A stretch of 64,000 bases of DNA from Chitinophaga horti (GCF_022867795.2 NZ_CP107006.1:496001-560000), one strand, 5' to 3'. Counted from the first letter of the stretch, positions 35,149-43,363 are shown. Notes: generated by a model not told the origin, from the sequence alone. A program made the numbers and translations.

Positions 35149-35400
35149 AAAGTAGCCGGTTATCCTACTGTTAGTACGTTTAAACGCCTTTTGTTCGCCG
35201 TCAGTACCTCTTGGCGTACCCGTCGAAAGTAGCCAGTTATCCTACTGTTATCCTACTGTTAGTGCGTACAAACGCCTTCTGTTCGCCATCGGTACCTCTT
35301 GGCATGATCGTCGAAAGTAGCCAGTTATCCTACTGTTATCCTACTATTAGTCCGTACAAACCCCTTGCTTACACCTTCTATCCGCCACTGGCACCCTTGC
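35149..35400. repeat. Tandem repeat, three units of about 77-88 bp, containing 11-bp repeats
   Basis: Units begin AAAGTAGCC at 35149, 35226 and 35314. Units share the blocks TTATCCTACTGTTAGT, ACGCCTT.TGTTCGCC and TACCTCTTGGC; the third is divergent. Units 2 and 3 have an extra 11-bp copy of TATCCTACTGT, which explains the 77 versus 88 bp period. The remaining region to 35590 has no coding signal that I can support. Confidence 0.75.
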
Positions 35401-35592
35401 TTCGAACAAAGACACCCCATCAATCAAGCCTCTGCCCCAAATAATTGATCCCCATCCCATTAGTTGCTGTAACAACTGATGTATTGGCATCAATTTTAAT
35501 TTAAGGAACCCTGCCATAAATACAAGAGTTTTTGAAATAAATCTATCTATTTGCTGAATCGATTGAATGAAATTTAATTTTTTGGCTAGTGG

Positions 35593-35622
35593 TTGAAGAT
35601 TTCAAATCGTGGCTTACATTTG
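35593..35622 (+). promoter_or_regulatory. Promoter of the aromatic operon leader (TTG-N19-TACATTTG)
   Basis: TTG 35593-35595 and TACATTTG 35615-35622 are separated by 19 nt. The -7 octamer is the same as in the ilvE leader promoter. Transcription would start near 35628, upstream of the first leader ATG at 35651. Confidence 0.7.
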
Positions 35623-35650
35623 TAACGCAATCAAAAGAAAGCAAACAATC

Positions 35651-35713
35651 ATGCAAACGCAAACGACCTTTGGTTACTTTTACGGTTTTTACTTTTTCTG
35701 GTATCAGAAATAG
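35651..35713 (+). CDS. Aromatic leader peptide 1 of the pheA/aro operon (20 aa)
   Basis: The frame encodes MQTQTTFGYFYGFYFFWYQK: ten of twenty residues are aromatic (five Phe, four Tyr, one Trp, in the second half). This is far above chance and matches the end products of the operon that follows. The promoter lies 29 bp upstream, and a terminator begins 40 nt after the stop. The simplest reading is a ribosome-stalling leader that senses charged Phe/Tyr/Trp tRNA. The encoded peptide probably has no other role. Confidence 0.82.
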   Translation: MQTQTTFGYFYGFYFFWYQK

Positions 35714-35783
35714 CCGGGGTTCCTTTGCATAAAGCAGATAAAAATATAAGAAAGGGCCTCGGGTAAACCGGAGGCCTTTTTTA
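35714..35783 (+). promoter_or_regulatory. Attenuator 1 of the aromatic operon
   Basis: The terminator GGCCTC.GG/CC.GAGGCC at 35755-35776 is followed by TTTTTT (35777-35782). CCGGGGTTC (35714-35722), starting one nucleotide after the leader stop codon, can pair with GGGCCTCGG (35754-35762), the terminator 5' arm (9 bp, three G-U). A ribosome releasing at the stop codon would cover 35714-35722 and permit termination. One stalled in the aromatic run leaves it free for antitermination. Confidence 0.72.
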
Positions 35784-35803
35784 ATGCACTTTAGCCAATA
35801 GAT

Positions 35804-35884
35804 ATGTCACACAAGAGCTGCCTTTATTTCTTTTACTTTTTCTTTTACTTCTTTTATCAGGAGAAGCAGGGGACTCTTTTGTAA
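35804..35884 (+). CDS. Aromatic leader peptide 2 of the pheA/aro operon (26 aa)
   Basis: The frame starts MSHKSCL, continues with YFFYFFFYFFY (residues 8-18, eleven aromatic residues in a row), and ends QEKQGTLL. No Trp is present, so it would sense Phe and Tyr. It follows the first attenuator by 20 nt, has no promoter of its own that I can see, and precedes a second terminator. It is therefore read only by polymerases that escaped attenuator 1. The run of aromatic codons is too long for chance in this context. Confidence 0.85.
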   Translation: MSHKSCLYFFYFFFYFFYQEKQGTLL

Positions 35885-35944
35885 ATATCTGGCTAACATA
35901 AAAGCTGAATAACATGAAAGGGTCCCGGCTCAGGGGACCCTTTT
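35870..35944 (+). promoter_or_regulatory. Attenuator 2 of the aromatic operon
   Basis: The terminator has a 10-bp stem AAAGGGTCCC/GGGACCCTTT (35917-35926 with 35934-35943), loop GGCTCAG, and a T-rich tail, ending 48 nt before pheA. GGGACTCTTT (35870-35879), inside the last codons of leader 2, is complementary to 35917-35926 over 10 bp with one G-U pair. A ribosome at the stop (35882) would cover it; a ribosome stalled on codons ending at 35857 would not. Confidence 0.78.
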
Positions 35945-35991
35945 CTTTTGTCTTATCCAATACCTATCATTAAACAACAACAAACTAAACA

Positions 35992-36819
35992 ATGCGTATC
36001 GCAATCCAGGGATTTGAAGGATGTTTTCATCAGCAGGCCGCCCAGCGGTATTACGGTAAACAAACCGAAATAGAAGCCTGTTCCTCCTTCCCCGAACTCG
36101 TTAAAAAGGTGAAGGTGGGCAAAGAGGCAGATGCTGGCATGATGGCCATCGAAAACTCCATCGCCGGCAGCATCCTGCCTAACTACAGCCTGTTAAAAAA
36201 CTCCGGACTGCACGTAACCGGCGAGGTTTACCTGCAGATCAACCAGCACCTGATGGCGCTGCCCGGCCAACGCATTGAAGATATAAGAGAGGTACACAGT
36301 CACCCGATGGCATTGCTGCAATGCGCCACCTTCCTCGAAAAATACCCGAACATCAAACTGGTAGAGTCGGAAGATACGGCCCTCAGTGCGAAGAATGTAC
36401 ACCAGCGTAAATCAAAGACCATTGCCGCCATCGCGAGCAAACTGGCCTCCGAGATCTATGAGCTGGACATCATCGCGCCAAATATTCACACAGCGAAGAA
36501 CAACTATACGCGCTTCCTCGCCATCTCACGTAATGGGGTGGAGCCGGCGGAAGATGCCAATAAGTCATCTGTATACTTTCAAACACCTAACGAAAGCGGT
36601 AGCCTGGCTAAAGTGTTGAGCATGATCGCCGCCGAAGGTATCGGTCTTTCCAAAATTCAGTCTTTTCCGATTCCCGCTAAAGAGTGGACGTACTACTTCC
36701 ATGCGGATATGGAGTTCGAAGACCTGAAACACTTCCGTAAGGCATTAAAACGAATCGAACCACTAACAGACCAGCTGACGATTTTAGGGATCTACAAAAA
36801 AGGATTAACACACGCATAA
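35992..36819 (+). CDS. pheA: Prephenate dehydratase PheA (monofunctional)
   Basis: A 275-residue prephenate dehydratase, making phenylpyruvate for Phe synthesis. The N-terminal catalytic domain starts RIAIQGFEGCFHQQAAQRYYG and has GMMAIENSIAGSI, VHSHPMALLQCATFL, and the NYTRFLAISR motif with the catalytic Thr. The C-terminal ACT domain (about 195-270, SVYFQTPNESGSLAKVLSMIAAEGIGLSKIQSFP in parts) binds Phe. There is no chorismate mutase domain; the mutase is fused to the DAHP synthase in this operon. It is the first gene after the tandem attenuators, with short gaps (10 bp) to the next gene. Confidence 0.94.
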   Translation: MRIAIQGFEGCFHQQAAQRYYGKQTEIEACSSFPELVKKVKVGKEADAGMMAIENSIAGSILPNYSLLKNSGLHVTGEVYLQINQHLMALPGQRIEDIREVHSHPMALLQCATFLEKYPNIKLVESEDTALSAKNVHQRKSKTIAAIASKLASEIYELDIIAPNIHTAKNNYTRFLAISRNGVEPAEDANKSSVYFQTPNESGSLAKVLSMIAAEGIGLSKIQSFPIPAKEWTYYFHADMEFEDLKHFRKALKRIEPLTDQLTILGIYKKGLTHA

Positions 36820-36829
36820 AGCTTATTAC

Positions 36830-37990
36830 ATGCAGATATCAGTAGCCAGCAGATTACAGCATACAGAGGAGTACTACTTCTCTAAAAAGCTGCGGGAAAT
36901 AGAAATGATGAACAAAGCAGGCGCCAACGTGATCAACCTTGGCATCGGCAGTCCCGACCTGCCACCCCATGCTTCTGTGGTAGCGGCACTCAGCGAACAC
37001 GCGCAGCTGCCTAACACCCACGCCTACATGGGTTATAAGGGCGTTCCCGCACTGCGCCAGGCGATCGCTGACTGGTATCAGAAGTTTTATGATGTGCAGC
37101 TCGATCCTGAAACGGAAGTATTACCGCTGATCGGTTCCAAAGAAGGCATCATGCATATTTGTATGACGTTTCTCGAAAAGGGCGACCAGGCGTTGATTCC
37201 TGATCCGGGTTATCCCACGTACCATTCGGCCGTACAGCTGAGCGGCGCGACACCGGTAACTTACAAGCTGTCGGCTGATAACAACTGGGAGCCGGACTTA
37301 GCGGCACTCGCCAAAACAGACCTGAGCAAGGTGAAACTGATGTGGGTGAACTACCCGCACATGCCCACCGGCGCACAGGCTACACCCGGCTTCTTCGAAA
37401 AGCTGATTGCCTTCGCCAAAGCACATAACATACTGCTGTGCCACGATAATCCGTACAGCTTTATTTTGAACGATCAGCCGAAAAGCCTCCTGTCTGTACC
37501 CGGCGCCCGCGAAGTGGTGCTGGAGCTCAACTCGCTCAGCAAATCCTCGAACATGGCAGGCTGGCGCGTAGGTATGCTCGCCGGTAAAGCGGAGTGGATC
37601 GCCGACGTGCTGCGTTTCAAGAGCAATATGGACAGCGGCATGTTTCAACCAGTACAAATGGCAGCGGTAAAAGCGCTGGAGCTGGGCAAAGAATGGTATG
37701 ACGAGCTGAATAAAATATACCGTGGCCGCCGCACCAAGGTGTTCGAACTGCTGGACCTCATCGGCGCAAAGTACGACACCAACCAGGTAGGCATGTTCGT
37801 TTGGGCGCAAATCCCGGCGGGTTATGCAGATGGTTACGCGGTGAGCGACGAAGTGCTGCAAAAGGCGAAAGTGTTTATTACGCCGGGCGGCATCTTCGGA
37901 GAAAATGGCAAAGGCTACATTCGCGTAAGCCTTTGTAAAGGCGAAAAAGTATTTAGCGAAGCCATTGAGCGTATCAAGGCATCAAAATAA
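36830..37990 (+). CDS. Class I aminotransferase (aromatic/aspartate-type)
   Basis: A 386-residue fold-type I PLP aminotransferase. It has NLGIGSPDLPPHASV, HAYMGYKGVPALRQAIADWY, PDPGYPTYHSAVQLSGA, NYPHMPTGA (His where NYPNNPTGA is usual), and the PLP lysine in ELNSLSKSSNMAGWRVGM. The C-terminal Arg motif is RVSLCKGEKVF. Its position between pheA and tyrA implies transamination of phenylpyruvate and hydroxyphenylpyruvate to Phe and Tyr (or prephenate to arogenate). LL-diaminopimelate aminotransferase-like enzymes have a similar sequence, so context is the main support for an aromatic substrate. Confidence 0.85.
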   Translation: MQISVASRLQHTEEYYFSKKLREIEMMNKAGANVINLGIGSPDLPPHASVVAALSEHAQLPNTHAYMGYKGVPALRQAIADWYQKFYDVQLDPETEVLPLIGSKEGIMHICMTFLEKGDQALIPDPGYPTYHSAVQLSGATPVTYKLSADNNWEPDLAALAKTDLSKVKLMWVNYPHMPTGAQATPGFFEKLIAFAKAHNILLCHDNPYSFILNDQPKSLLSVPGAREVVLELNSLSKSSNMAGWRVGMLAGKAEWIADVLRFKSNMDSGMFQPVQMAAVKALELGKEWYDELNKIYRGRRTKVFELLDLIGAKYDTNQVGMFVWAQIPAGYADGYAVSDEVLQKAKVFITPGGIFGENGKGYIRVSLCKGEKVFSEAIERIKASK

Positions 37991-38001
37991 AAGAAAAAGA
38001 A

Positions 38002-38844
38002 ATGATCGCAACCGTAGTAGGAGTAGGTTTAATAGGCGGCTCGCTCGCCCTCAGCCTGAAGGAAAAAGGGCTGGCCAACTGGGTGATCGGGGTAGATAAC
38101 AACGAAGAAAACCTGCGTAAAGCGCGCGAGTTGAACATCGTTGACGAAGCCACCTCACTCGAAGATGCGATGAACCGCTCGCAGCTGATCGTGCTGGCCA
38201 TTCCGGTGGATGGTTTGCTGAAACTGCTGCCTTCTGTACTCGACAAAGTAAAGCCCGACCATGTAGTGATGGATGTGGGATCCACAAAAGATATTATCCT
38301 GCAACTCGTTGCCGGTCATCCCCAGCGTGGCCGCTTTGTAGCCGCTCACCCGATGGCCGGCACCGAGTATAGTGGTCCGGAAGCCGCCGTACGCAACCTT
38401 TTCACCAACAAAACCATGGTACTGTGCGATGTGAAGAACAGCGCAGAAGATGCCCTGGAGGTGATCGAAAATATGGTCGACAAGATAGGGATGCGCCTGG
38501 TGTACATGAATGCCGAAGAGCATGACCTGCATACGGCTTACATCTCCCACATCTCTCACATTACTTCTTTTGCTTTGGCGCTGACGGTGCTGGAAAAAGA
38601 GAAGGAACACGGCCGCATCTTTGAACTGGCCGCCGGTGGTTTCGAAAGCACGGTGCGACTTGCGAAAAGTTCTCCGGATATGTGGGTGCCTATCTTCAAA
38701 CATAACCGCAGCAATGTGCTGGACGTGCTGGACGAACACATTAACCAGCTGCAACAGATGAAAGGATTACTCGAAAGTGAAGACTACGAAGCTTTTTACA
38801 AGCTGATCCAGAAATCGAACAAGATCAAAAAGATACTTAAGTAA
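38002..38844 (+). CDS. tyrA: Prephenate dehydrogenase TyrA
   Basis: A 280-residue NAD-dependent prephenate dehydrogenase, giving 4-hydroxyphenylpyruvate for Tyr. The Rossmann motif VVGVGLIGGSLALSLKEKG opens the protein, followed by LAIPVDGLLKLLP, MDVGSTKDIIL, and AAHPMAGTEYSGPEAA with the catalytic His. HISHITSFALAL is the typical C-terminal helix. No ACT domain follows. It lies 11 bp after the aminotransferase gene. Confidence 0.93.
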   Translation: MIATVVGVGLIGGSLALSLKEKGLANWVIGVDNNEENLRKARELNIVDEATSLEDAMNRSQLIVLAIPVDGLLKLLPSVLDKVKPDHVVMDVGSTKDIILQLVAGHPQRGRFVAAHPMAGTEYSGPEAAVRNLFTNKTMVLCDVKNSAEDALEVIENMVDKIGMRLVYMNAEEHDLHTAYISHISHITSFALALTVLEKEKEHGRIFELAAGGFESTVRLAKSSPDMWVPIFKHNRSNVLDVLDEHINQLQQMKGLLESEDYEAFYKLIQKSNKIKKILK

Positions 38845-38896
38845 GCATAAACCTTTAATAACAAACACTTTTCTTAAATTACACACACTTTTTCAT

Positions 38897-39985
38897 ATGG
38901 AACAGATCTTAGCTAACACGAAATTCGGTGATCCTACTTCTGATAAAAAGCCGCTGATCATTTCAGGTCCGTGCAGTGCAGAAACGGAAGAACAAACATT
39001 GGCCACAATGCAGGCCCTCGCAAAAACTGGTAAAGTAGACGTTTTACGTGCCGGTATCTGGAAACCCCGCACCCGTCCCGGTTCTTTCGAAGGCATCGGT
39101 ACAAAAGGTTTGCCCTGGTTACAGAAAGCGAAAGAACTGACAGGTTTGCCGGTAACGGTGGAAGTAGCTACCGCTAAACAAGTAGAAGATGCCCTGCACT
39201 TCGGTGTTGACATCCTCTGGATCGGTGCGCGTACTACGGTAAACCCATTCTCCGTACAGGACATCGCCGACGCGTTAAAAGGCGTAGACGTTCCCGTACT
39301 GATCAAAAACCCCATCAACCCTGACCTGGAACTGTGGATTGGCGCAGTAGAAAGGATCCAGAAAGCGGGTATTAAAAAAGTCGGCCTGATTCACCGCGGC
39401 TTCTCCAGCTACGGTAATACTGAATACCGCAACGCCCCCATGTGGCACCTGGCGATCGAACTGAAACGCCGTCACCCTGAATTACCGATGATCTGCGATC
39501 CGAGCCACATCAGCGGCCGCCGCGACATCCTGCAGGCTGTTTCGCAGGAAGCGATCGACCTGGATTACGACGGTCTGATGGTAGAAACACACGTTGATCC
39601 GGATGCAGCCTGGAGCGATGCGAAACAACAAATCACACCAGAGAAATTTGCAGAACTGCTGGACGGTATCGTATGGCGCCGCGAGCACACCGACCGTAAT
39701 GAGTTCAACTCCGCGCTGGATAAACTGCGTGCGCAGATCAACCAGATCGATGATGAGATCATGCTGCTGCTGGGCAACCGTATGAAAATCGCTGAGAAGA
39801 TCGGTGCTTACAAAAAAGAAAATAACATCACTATCCTGCAAACGAACCGCTGGAACGAGATCCTGGAGCGCAACATCACGAAGGGCGATAAACTCGGCCT
39901 GAGCAAAGATTTCATCCTGAAATACTTCGATGCAGTACACCTGGAATCCATCAACCGCCAGAATAAGGTGATGAACGAACAATAA
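38897..39985 (+). CDS. Bifunctional DAHP synthase / chorismate mutase
   Basis: A 362-residue fusion. Residues 1-245 are a type I-beta DAHP synthase (PLIISGPCSAETEEQTL, RAGIWKPRTRPGSFEG, IGARTTVNPFSVQDIA, LIHRGFSS, MICDPSHISGRRD with metal and PEP/E4P binding residues), condensing PEP and erythrose-4-phosphate as the first shikimate step. Residues about 265-355 are an AroQ-type chorismate mutase (LDKLRAQINQIDDEIMLLLGNRMKIAEKIGAYK), making prephenate. The C-terminal mutase would also mediate feedback control of the synthase, as in related fusions of Bacteroidota. PheA and TyrA in this operon have no mutase domain, so this protein supplies it. Confidence 0.93.
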   Translation: MEQILANTKFGDPTSDKKPLIISGPCSAETEEQTLATMQALAKTGKVDVLRAGIWKPRTRPGSFEGIGTKGLPWLQKAKELTGLPVTVEVATAKQVEDALHFGVDILWIGARTTVNPFSVQDIADALKGVDVPVLIKNPINPDLELWIGAVERIQKAGIKKVGLIHRGFSSYGNTEYRNAPMWHLAIELKRRHPELPMICDPSHISGRRDILQAVSQEAIDLDYDGLMVETHVDPDAAWSDAKQQITPEKFAELLDGIVWRREHTDRNEFNSALDKLRAQINQIDDEIMLLLGNRMKIAEKIGAYKKENNITILQTNRWNEILERNITKGDKLGLSKDFILKYFDAVHLESINRQNKVMNEQ

Positions 39986-39993
39986 ATCAACAA

Positions 39994-41022
39994 ATGACAA
40001 CAACGTTATCATACAAGTTCCAAACACAACAGACAGACTATTACCTAAACGCTGATTTGCAGCAACTGGACAAATACGTGGATAAAACACGCAGCATCCT
40101 GTTACTGGACGAAAATGTGGACGAGCATTATGGCGAAACGCTGAAGGGCTGGCGCAAGCTGGTAATTCCCGATGGCGAGGAGCATAAGTCGATGGAAGTA
40201 GTGGAGCAGGTGATTAACGGACTGATAGAACTGGAAGCCGACCGTAAAACCATGCTGATAGGCATCGGTGGCGGTATGGTGACCGACATGACAGGATTTG
40301 CCGCCAGCATTTATATGCGCGGCATTCCTTTCGGGTTTGTGCCTACCACGCTGCTGGCGCAGGTAGATGCAGCTATCGGCGGCAAAAACGGGGTAAGCCA
40401 CGGCATGCATAAAAACATGCTGGGTACGATCAATCAACCCAAATTCATTTTCTTCGATTATTCGCTGCCTTCTACCATGCCTGATGATGAATGGCATAAC
40501 GGTTTTGCGGAGGTCATTAAGTACGCGGCCATACAGGACGCAGCGCTGTTCAATTACCTGGAAGAGAACAGGGAACTGGCGCTGAACCGATCTGTGGAAG
40601 TGCTGCAGTTTTTGGTAGAACGTTCCGTTCAGATCAAAACGAAAATTGTACTGGAAGATGAGTTTGAAAACGGATCGCGCCGCTGGCTGAACTTTGGTCA
40701 TACGTTAGGCCATGCAGTGGAAAAGATCGAAGGCATTGCGCATGGACGGGCTGTGGCCATTGGGATGGTGGCTGCCGCCAAGTTTTCGGAGAAGCTGAAA
40801 GGCTTGCCTACCGAACATACCAACCGGCTGATAAGGCTGATCAACGATTACCATTTGCCGGTAACATTAACATCGGACAGGGAGCAGGTGTTTAACATCT
40901 TTAAGCTGGACAAAAAGCGGGAGAAGGATTTTATCCATTTCATCCTGCTGGAAGAGATCGGGAAGGCGGTTACGCATCCTATACTGATCGACGACCTGAA
41001 GCAACTCCTGGACGAATTGTAA
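39994..41022 (+). CDS. aroB: 3-dehydroquinate synthase AroB
   Basis: A 342-residue NAD-dependent 3-dehydroquinate synthase, the second shikimate step. The NAD-binding segment is LIGIGGGMVTDMTGFAASIYMRGIPFGFVPTTLLAQVDAAIGGKNGVSHG in parts, followed by EVIKYAAIQD (metal-binding Glu), and the metal-binding His residues in RWLNFGHTLGHAVE and AHGRAVAIGM. Length is standard. It starts 8 bp after the DAHP synthase-mutase gene. Confidence 0.95.
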   Translation: MTTTLSYKFQTQQTDYYLNADLQQLDKYVDKTRSILLLDENVDEHYGETLKGWRKLVIPDGEEHKSMEVVEQVINGLIELEADRKTMLIGIGGGMVTDMTGFAASIYMRGIPFGFVPTTLLAQVDAAIGGKNGVSHGMHKNMLGTINQPKFIFFDYSLPSTMPDDEWHNGFAEVIKYAAIQDAALFNYLEENRELALNRSVEVLQFLVERSVQIKTKIVLEDEFENGSRRWLNFGHTLGHAVEKIEGIAHGRAVAIGMVAAAKFSEKLKGLPTEHTNRLIRLINDYHLPVTLTSDREQVFNIFKLDKKREKDFIHFILLEEIGKAVTHPILIDDLKQLLDEL

Positions 41023-41044
41023 AGCGTAACACAAAAACACAAGC

Positions 41045-42331
41045 ATGAAAGTAAAAGTATCACCCGCAGCCATCAAAGGTATAGTGACCGCCAATCCCTC
41101 CAAAAGCGCTATGCAGCGTGCGGTAGCGGCGGCTTTGCTGGCTAAGGGCACCAGCATTATCCGCAACCCGGGCCTCAGTAACGACTGCCTGGCCGCGTTG
41201 GACGTAGCGGGCAGGCTGGGAGCCACCGTGGTGAAAAAAGACGATCATTATGAAATTACGAGCAACGGTGTTGCCCCCGTATCTGCCGAAATCAATTGCG
41301 GCGAATCCGGTTTGGGCATCCGTATGTTCACACCCATAGCCGCGCTGGCGACGCAACCTCTCACCATTGTTGGACATGGCAGCCTGGTAACAAGGCCTAT
41401 GGACTTCTTTGAAGAGGTGTTGCCGAAGCTTTCGGTAGACTGTAAAACGAATGATGGTAAACTGCCGCTCAACATCACTGGCCCGTTGAAGGCAAATGAT
41501 GTGGAGATCGACGGTTCACTCAGCTCCCAGTTTCTCACCGGCCTGCTGATGGCCTTTGGTAGTGTAGCCGAAAAGGCGACCATTACGGTGAAAGACCTGA
41601 AGAGCAAACCTTACATCGCACTCACCCTGCAACTGATGGAGCACTTTGGTGTGAAAGTGGAAAATGACAACTTCGAACGTTTCCATTTTACCAGCAGGCA
41701 ATCATATAGCGCTGTTGAATACACGGTGGAAGGCGACTGGAGCGGTGCGGCTTTTCTGCTGGTAGCTGCAGCCGTAGCCGGTAGGGCAGAAGTAAAACAC
41801 CTGAATACACAGTCGGCCCAATCGGACAAAGCGATCATCCAGGCGCTGGAAAGCGCGGGTGCGCAGATCATGCCCGGGCTGTACACGGTGATCATTGCCA
41901 ACAACGGCGAGTTAAAACCTTTTGAGTTTGATGCGACCGATTGTCCGGACTTGTTTCCGCCGCTGGTGGCGCTGGCAGCGAACTGCAAAGGCGTAACCAA
42001 AATTGCGGGTGTAAGCAGGCTGGCACATAAGGAGAGCGATCGTGGACTTACCCTGCAGGACGAGTTTGGCAAGATGGGCATCCGCATCGACCTGGATGGT
42101 GACCTGATGTACGTGCACGGGGGTACCGGTATTAAAGGTGCAGCGGTGCATTCGCGCAACGATCACCGTATTGCCATGGCTTGCGCTGTTGCTGCGTTAA
42201 CAGCCGATGGCGATGTAGAAATCGAGAATGCGGAAGCGATTAATAAGTCGTACCCCGAGTTCTTCGATCACCTTGCGCAGTTGGGTGCAAAGGTAGAAGT
42301 GACCAGCGCGGAAAAGGCATTGAACCACTAA
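41045..42331 (+). CDS. aroA: 3-phosphoshikimate 1-carboxyvinyltransferase AroA
   Basis: A 428-residue EPSP synthase joining PEP to shikimate-3-phosphate, two-domain alpha/beta fold. The N-terminal segment is NPSKSAMQRAVAAALLAKGTSIIRNPGLSND, then NCGESGLGIRMFTPIAALATQP (class signature in place of GNAGTAMRPLT), GSLSSQFLTGLLMA, and the C-terminal SRLAHKESDRGLTLQDEF and RNDHRIAMACAVAAL. The GESGL/GIRM form of the PEP loop differs from the E. coli GNAGTA type and is common in Bacteroidota. It is cotranscribed between aroB and aroC. Confidence 0.94.
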   Translation: MKVKVSPAAIKGIVTANPSKSAMQRAVAAALLAKGTSIIRNPGLSNDCLAALDVAGRLGATVVKKDDHYEITSNGVAPVSAEINCGESGLGIRMFTPIAALATQPLTIVGHGSLVTRPMDFFEEVLPKLSVDCKTNDGKLPLNITGPLKANDVEIDGSLSSQFLTGLLMAFGSVAEKATITVKDLKSKPYIALTLQLMEHFGVKVENDNFERFHFTSRQSYSAVEYTVEGDWSGAAFLLVAAAVAGRAEVKHLNTQSAQSDKAIIQALESAGAQIMPGLYTVIIANNGELKPFEFDATDCPDLFPPLVALAANCKGVTKIAGVSRLAHKESDRGLTLQDEFGKMGIRIDLDGDLMYVHGGTGIKGAAVHSRNDHRIAMACAVAALTADGDVEIENAEAINKSYPEFFDHLAQLGAKVEVTSAEKALNH

Positions 42332-42347
42332 AAACAAAGAGATTAGT

Positions 42348-43343
42348 ATGAACAGTTTTGGCAGAATATTCAGGGTAAACGTATTCGGCGAATCGCACGG
42401 CGAATGCGTAGGTGTAAACATCGATGGCGTACCGGCCGGCCTGCCGTTAAAGCAGGAAGACTTTCTGCCGGACCTGGAGCGTCGTAAAGCGGGTGCAAAG
42501 GGTACTACGCCGCGTAAGGAAGATGATTTGCCGTTCCTGAAATCCGGTGTGTTTAAAGAACATACGACCGGTGCGCCGATCACGATCTTGTTCGAAAACA
42601 ATAATACGCGCAGCACCGACTACGACAAGCTGCGCGAGTTTCCGCGTCCCGGCCACGCCGACTTTGTAGCCAGCCATAAATACGGCGGCTTCGAAGACTT
42701 TCGTGGTGGCGGACACTTTAGTGGTCGTTTGACCCTCAACCTGGTAGCAGCCGGTGTGATCGCTAAAAAGATACTTGGCGACAACATCCAGGTGAAAGCG
42801 ACGATCAAAGAGATTGGCGGCCTGCCCGATCCTGAAAAGGGGCTGGAAGCTGCTATCGCTGCCAAAGACTCTGTAGGCGGCATCGTGGAGTGTGTGGTAG
42901 AAGGGTTGCCTATGGGACTTGGCGAGCCATTCTTCGATTCGGTGGAGTCTAATATTGCGCACGCCGTGTTTGCCATCCCTGCGATCAAGGGTATTGAGTT
43001 TGGTGCAGGCTTTGCCGCGGCGAAGATGAAAGGTGTTGAGCATAACGACGCCATCATTGACCCCAGCGGTAAAACGGCCACCAACAATGCCGGTGGCGTG
43101 GTAGGTGGTATTACGAATAACAATCCGCTCGTATTCCGCGTAGCTGTGAAGCCTACTTCCAGCACGCCGAAAGATCAGCAAACGCTGAACATCACGACCG
43201 GTGAGGTAGGTACTTTCAGCGTAAAAGGCCGCCATGACCTCTGCATCGCTTTGCGTGTGCCTGTGGTATTGGAAGCCGTAACTGCAATGGTACTGGCCGA
43301 TTACATGTTACTGGACCAGCAACGGCCCAGGATCTGGAAATAA
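42348..43343 (+). CDS. aroC: Chorismate synthase AroC
   Basis: A 331-residue FMN-dependent chorismate synthase. The motifs are GESHGECVGVNIDGVPAGL, RRKAGAKGTTPRKEDD, RPGHADFVASHKYGGFEDFRGGGHFSGR in parts, and the C-terminal GVVGGITNNNPLVFRVAVKPTSS and GRHDLCIALRVPVVLEAVTA. It is slightly shorter than the E. coli enzyme. It is the last gene of the aromatic operon and is followed by a terminator. AroD, AroE and AroK are not in the operon. Confidence 0.95.
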   Translation: MNSFGRIFRVNVFGESHGECVGVNIDGVPAGLPLKQEDFLPDLERRKAGAKGTTPRKEDDLPFLKSGVFKEHTTGAPITILFENNNTRSTDYDKLREFPRPGHADFVASHKYGGFEDFRGGGHFSGRLTLNLVAAGVIAKKILGDNIQVKATIKEIGGLPDPEKGLEAAIAAKDSVGGIVECVVEGLPMGLGEPFFDSVESNIAHAVFAIPAIKGIEFGAGFAAAKMKGVEHNDAIIDPSGKTATNNAGGVVGGITNNNPLVFRVAVKPTSSTPKDQQTLNITTGEVGTFSVKGRHDLCIALRVPVVLEAVTAMVLADYMLLDQQRPRIWK

Positions 43344-43363
43344 GAAAAGTGTTTGTAAATAGC

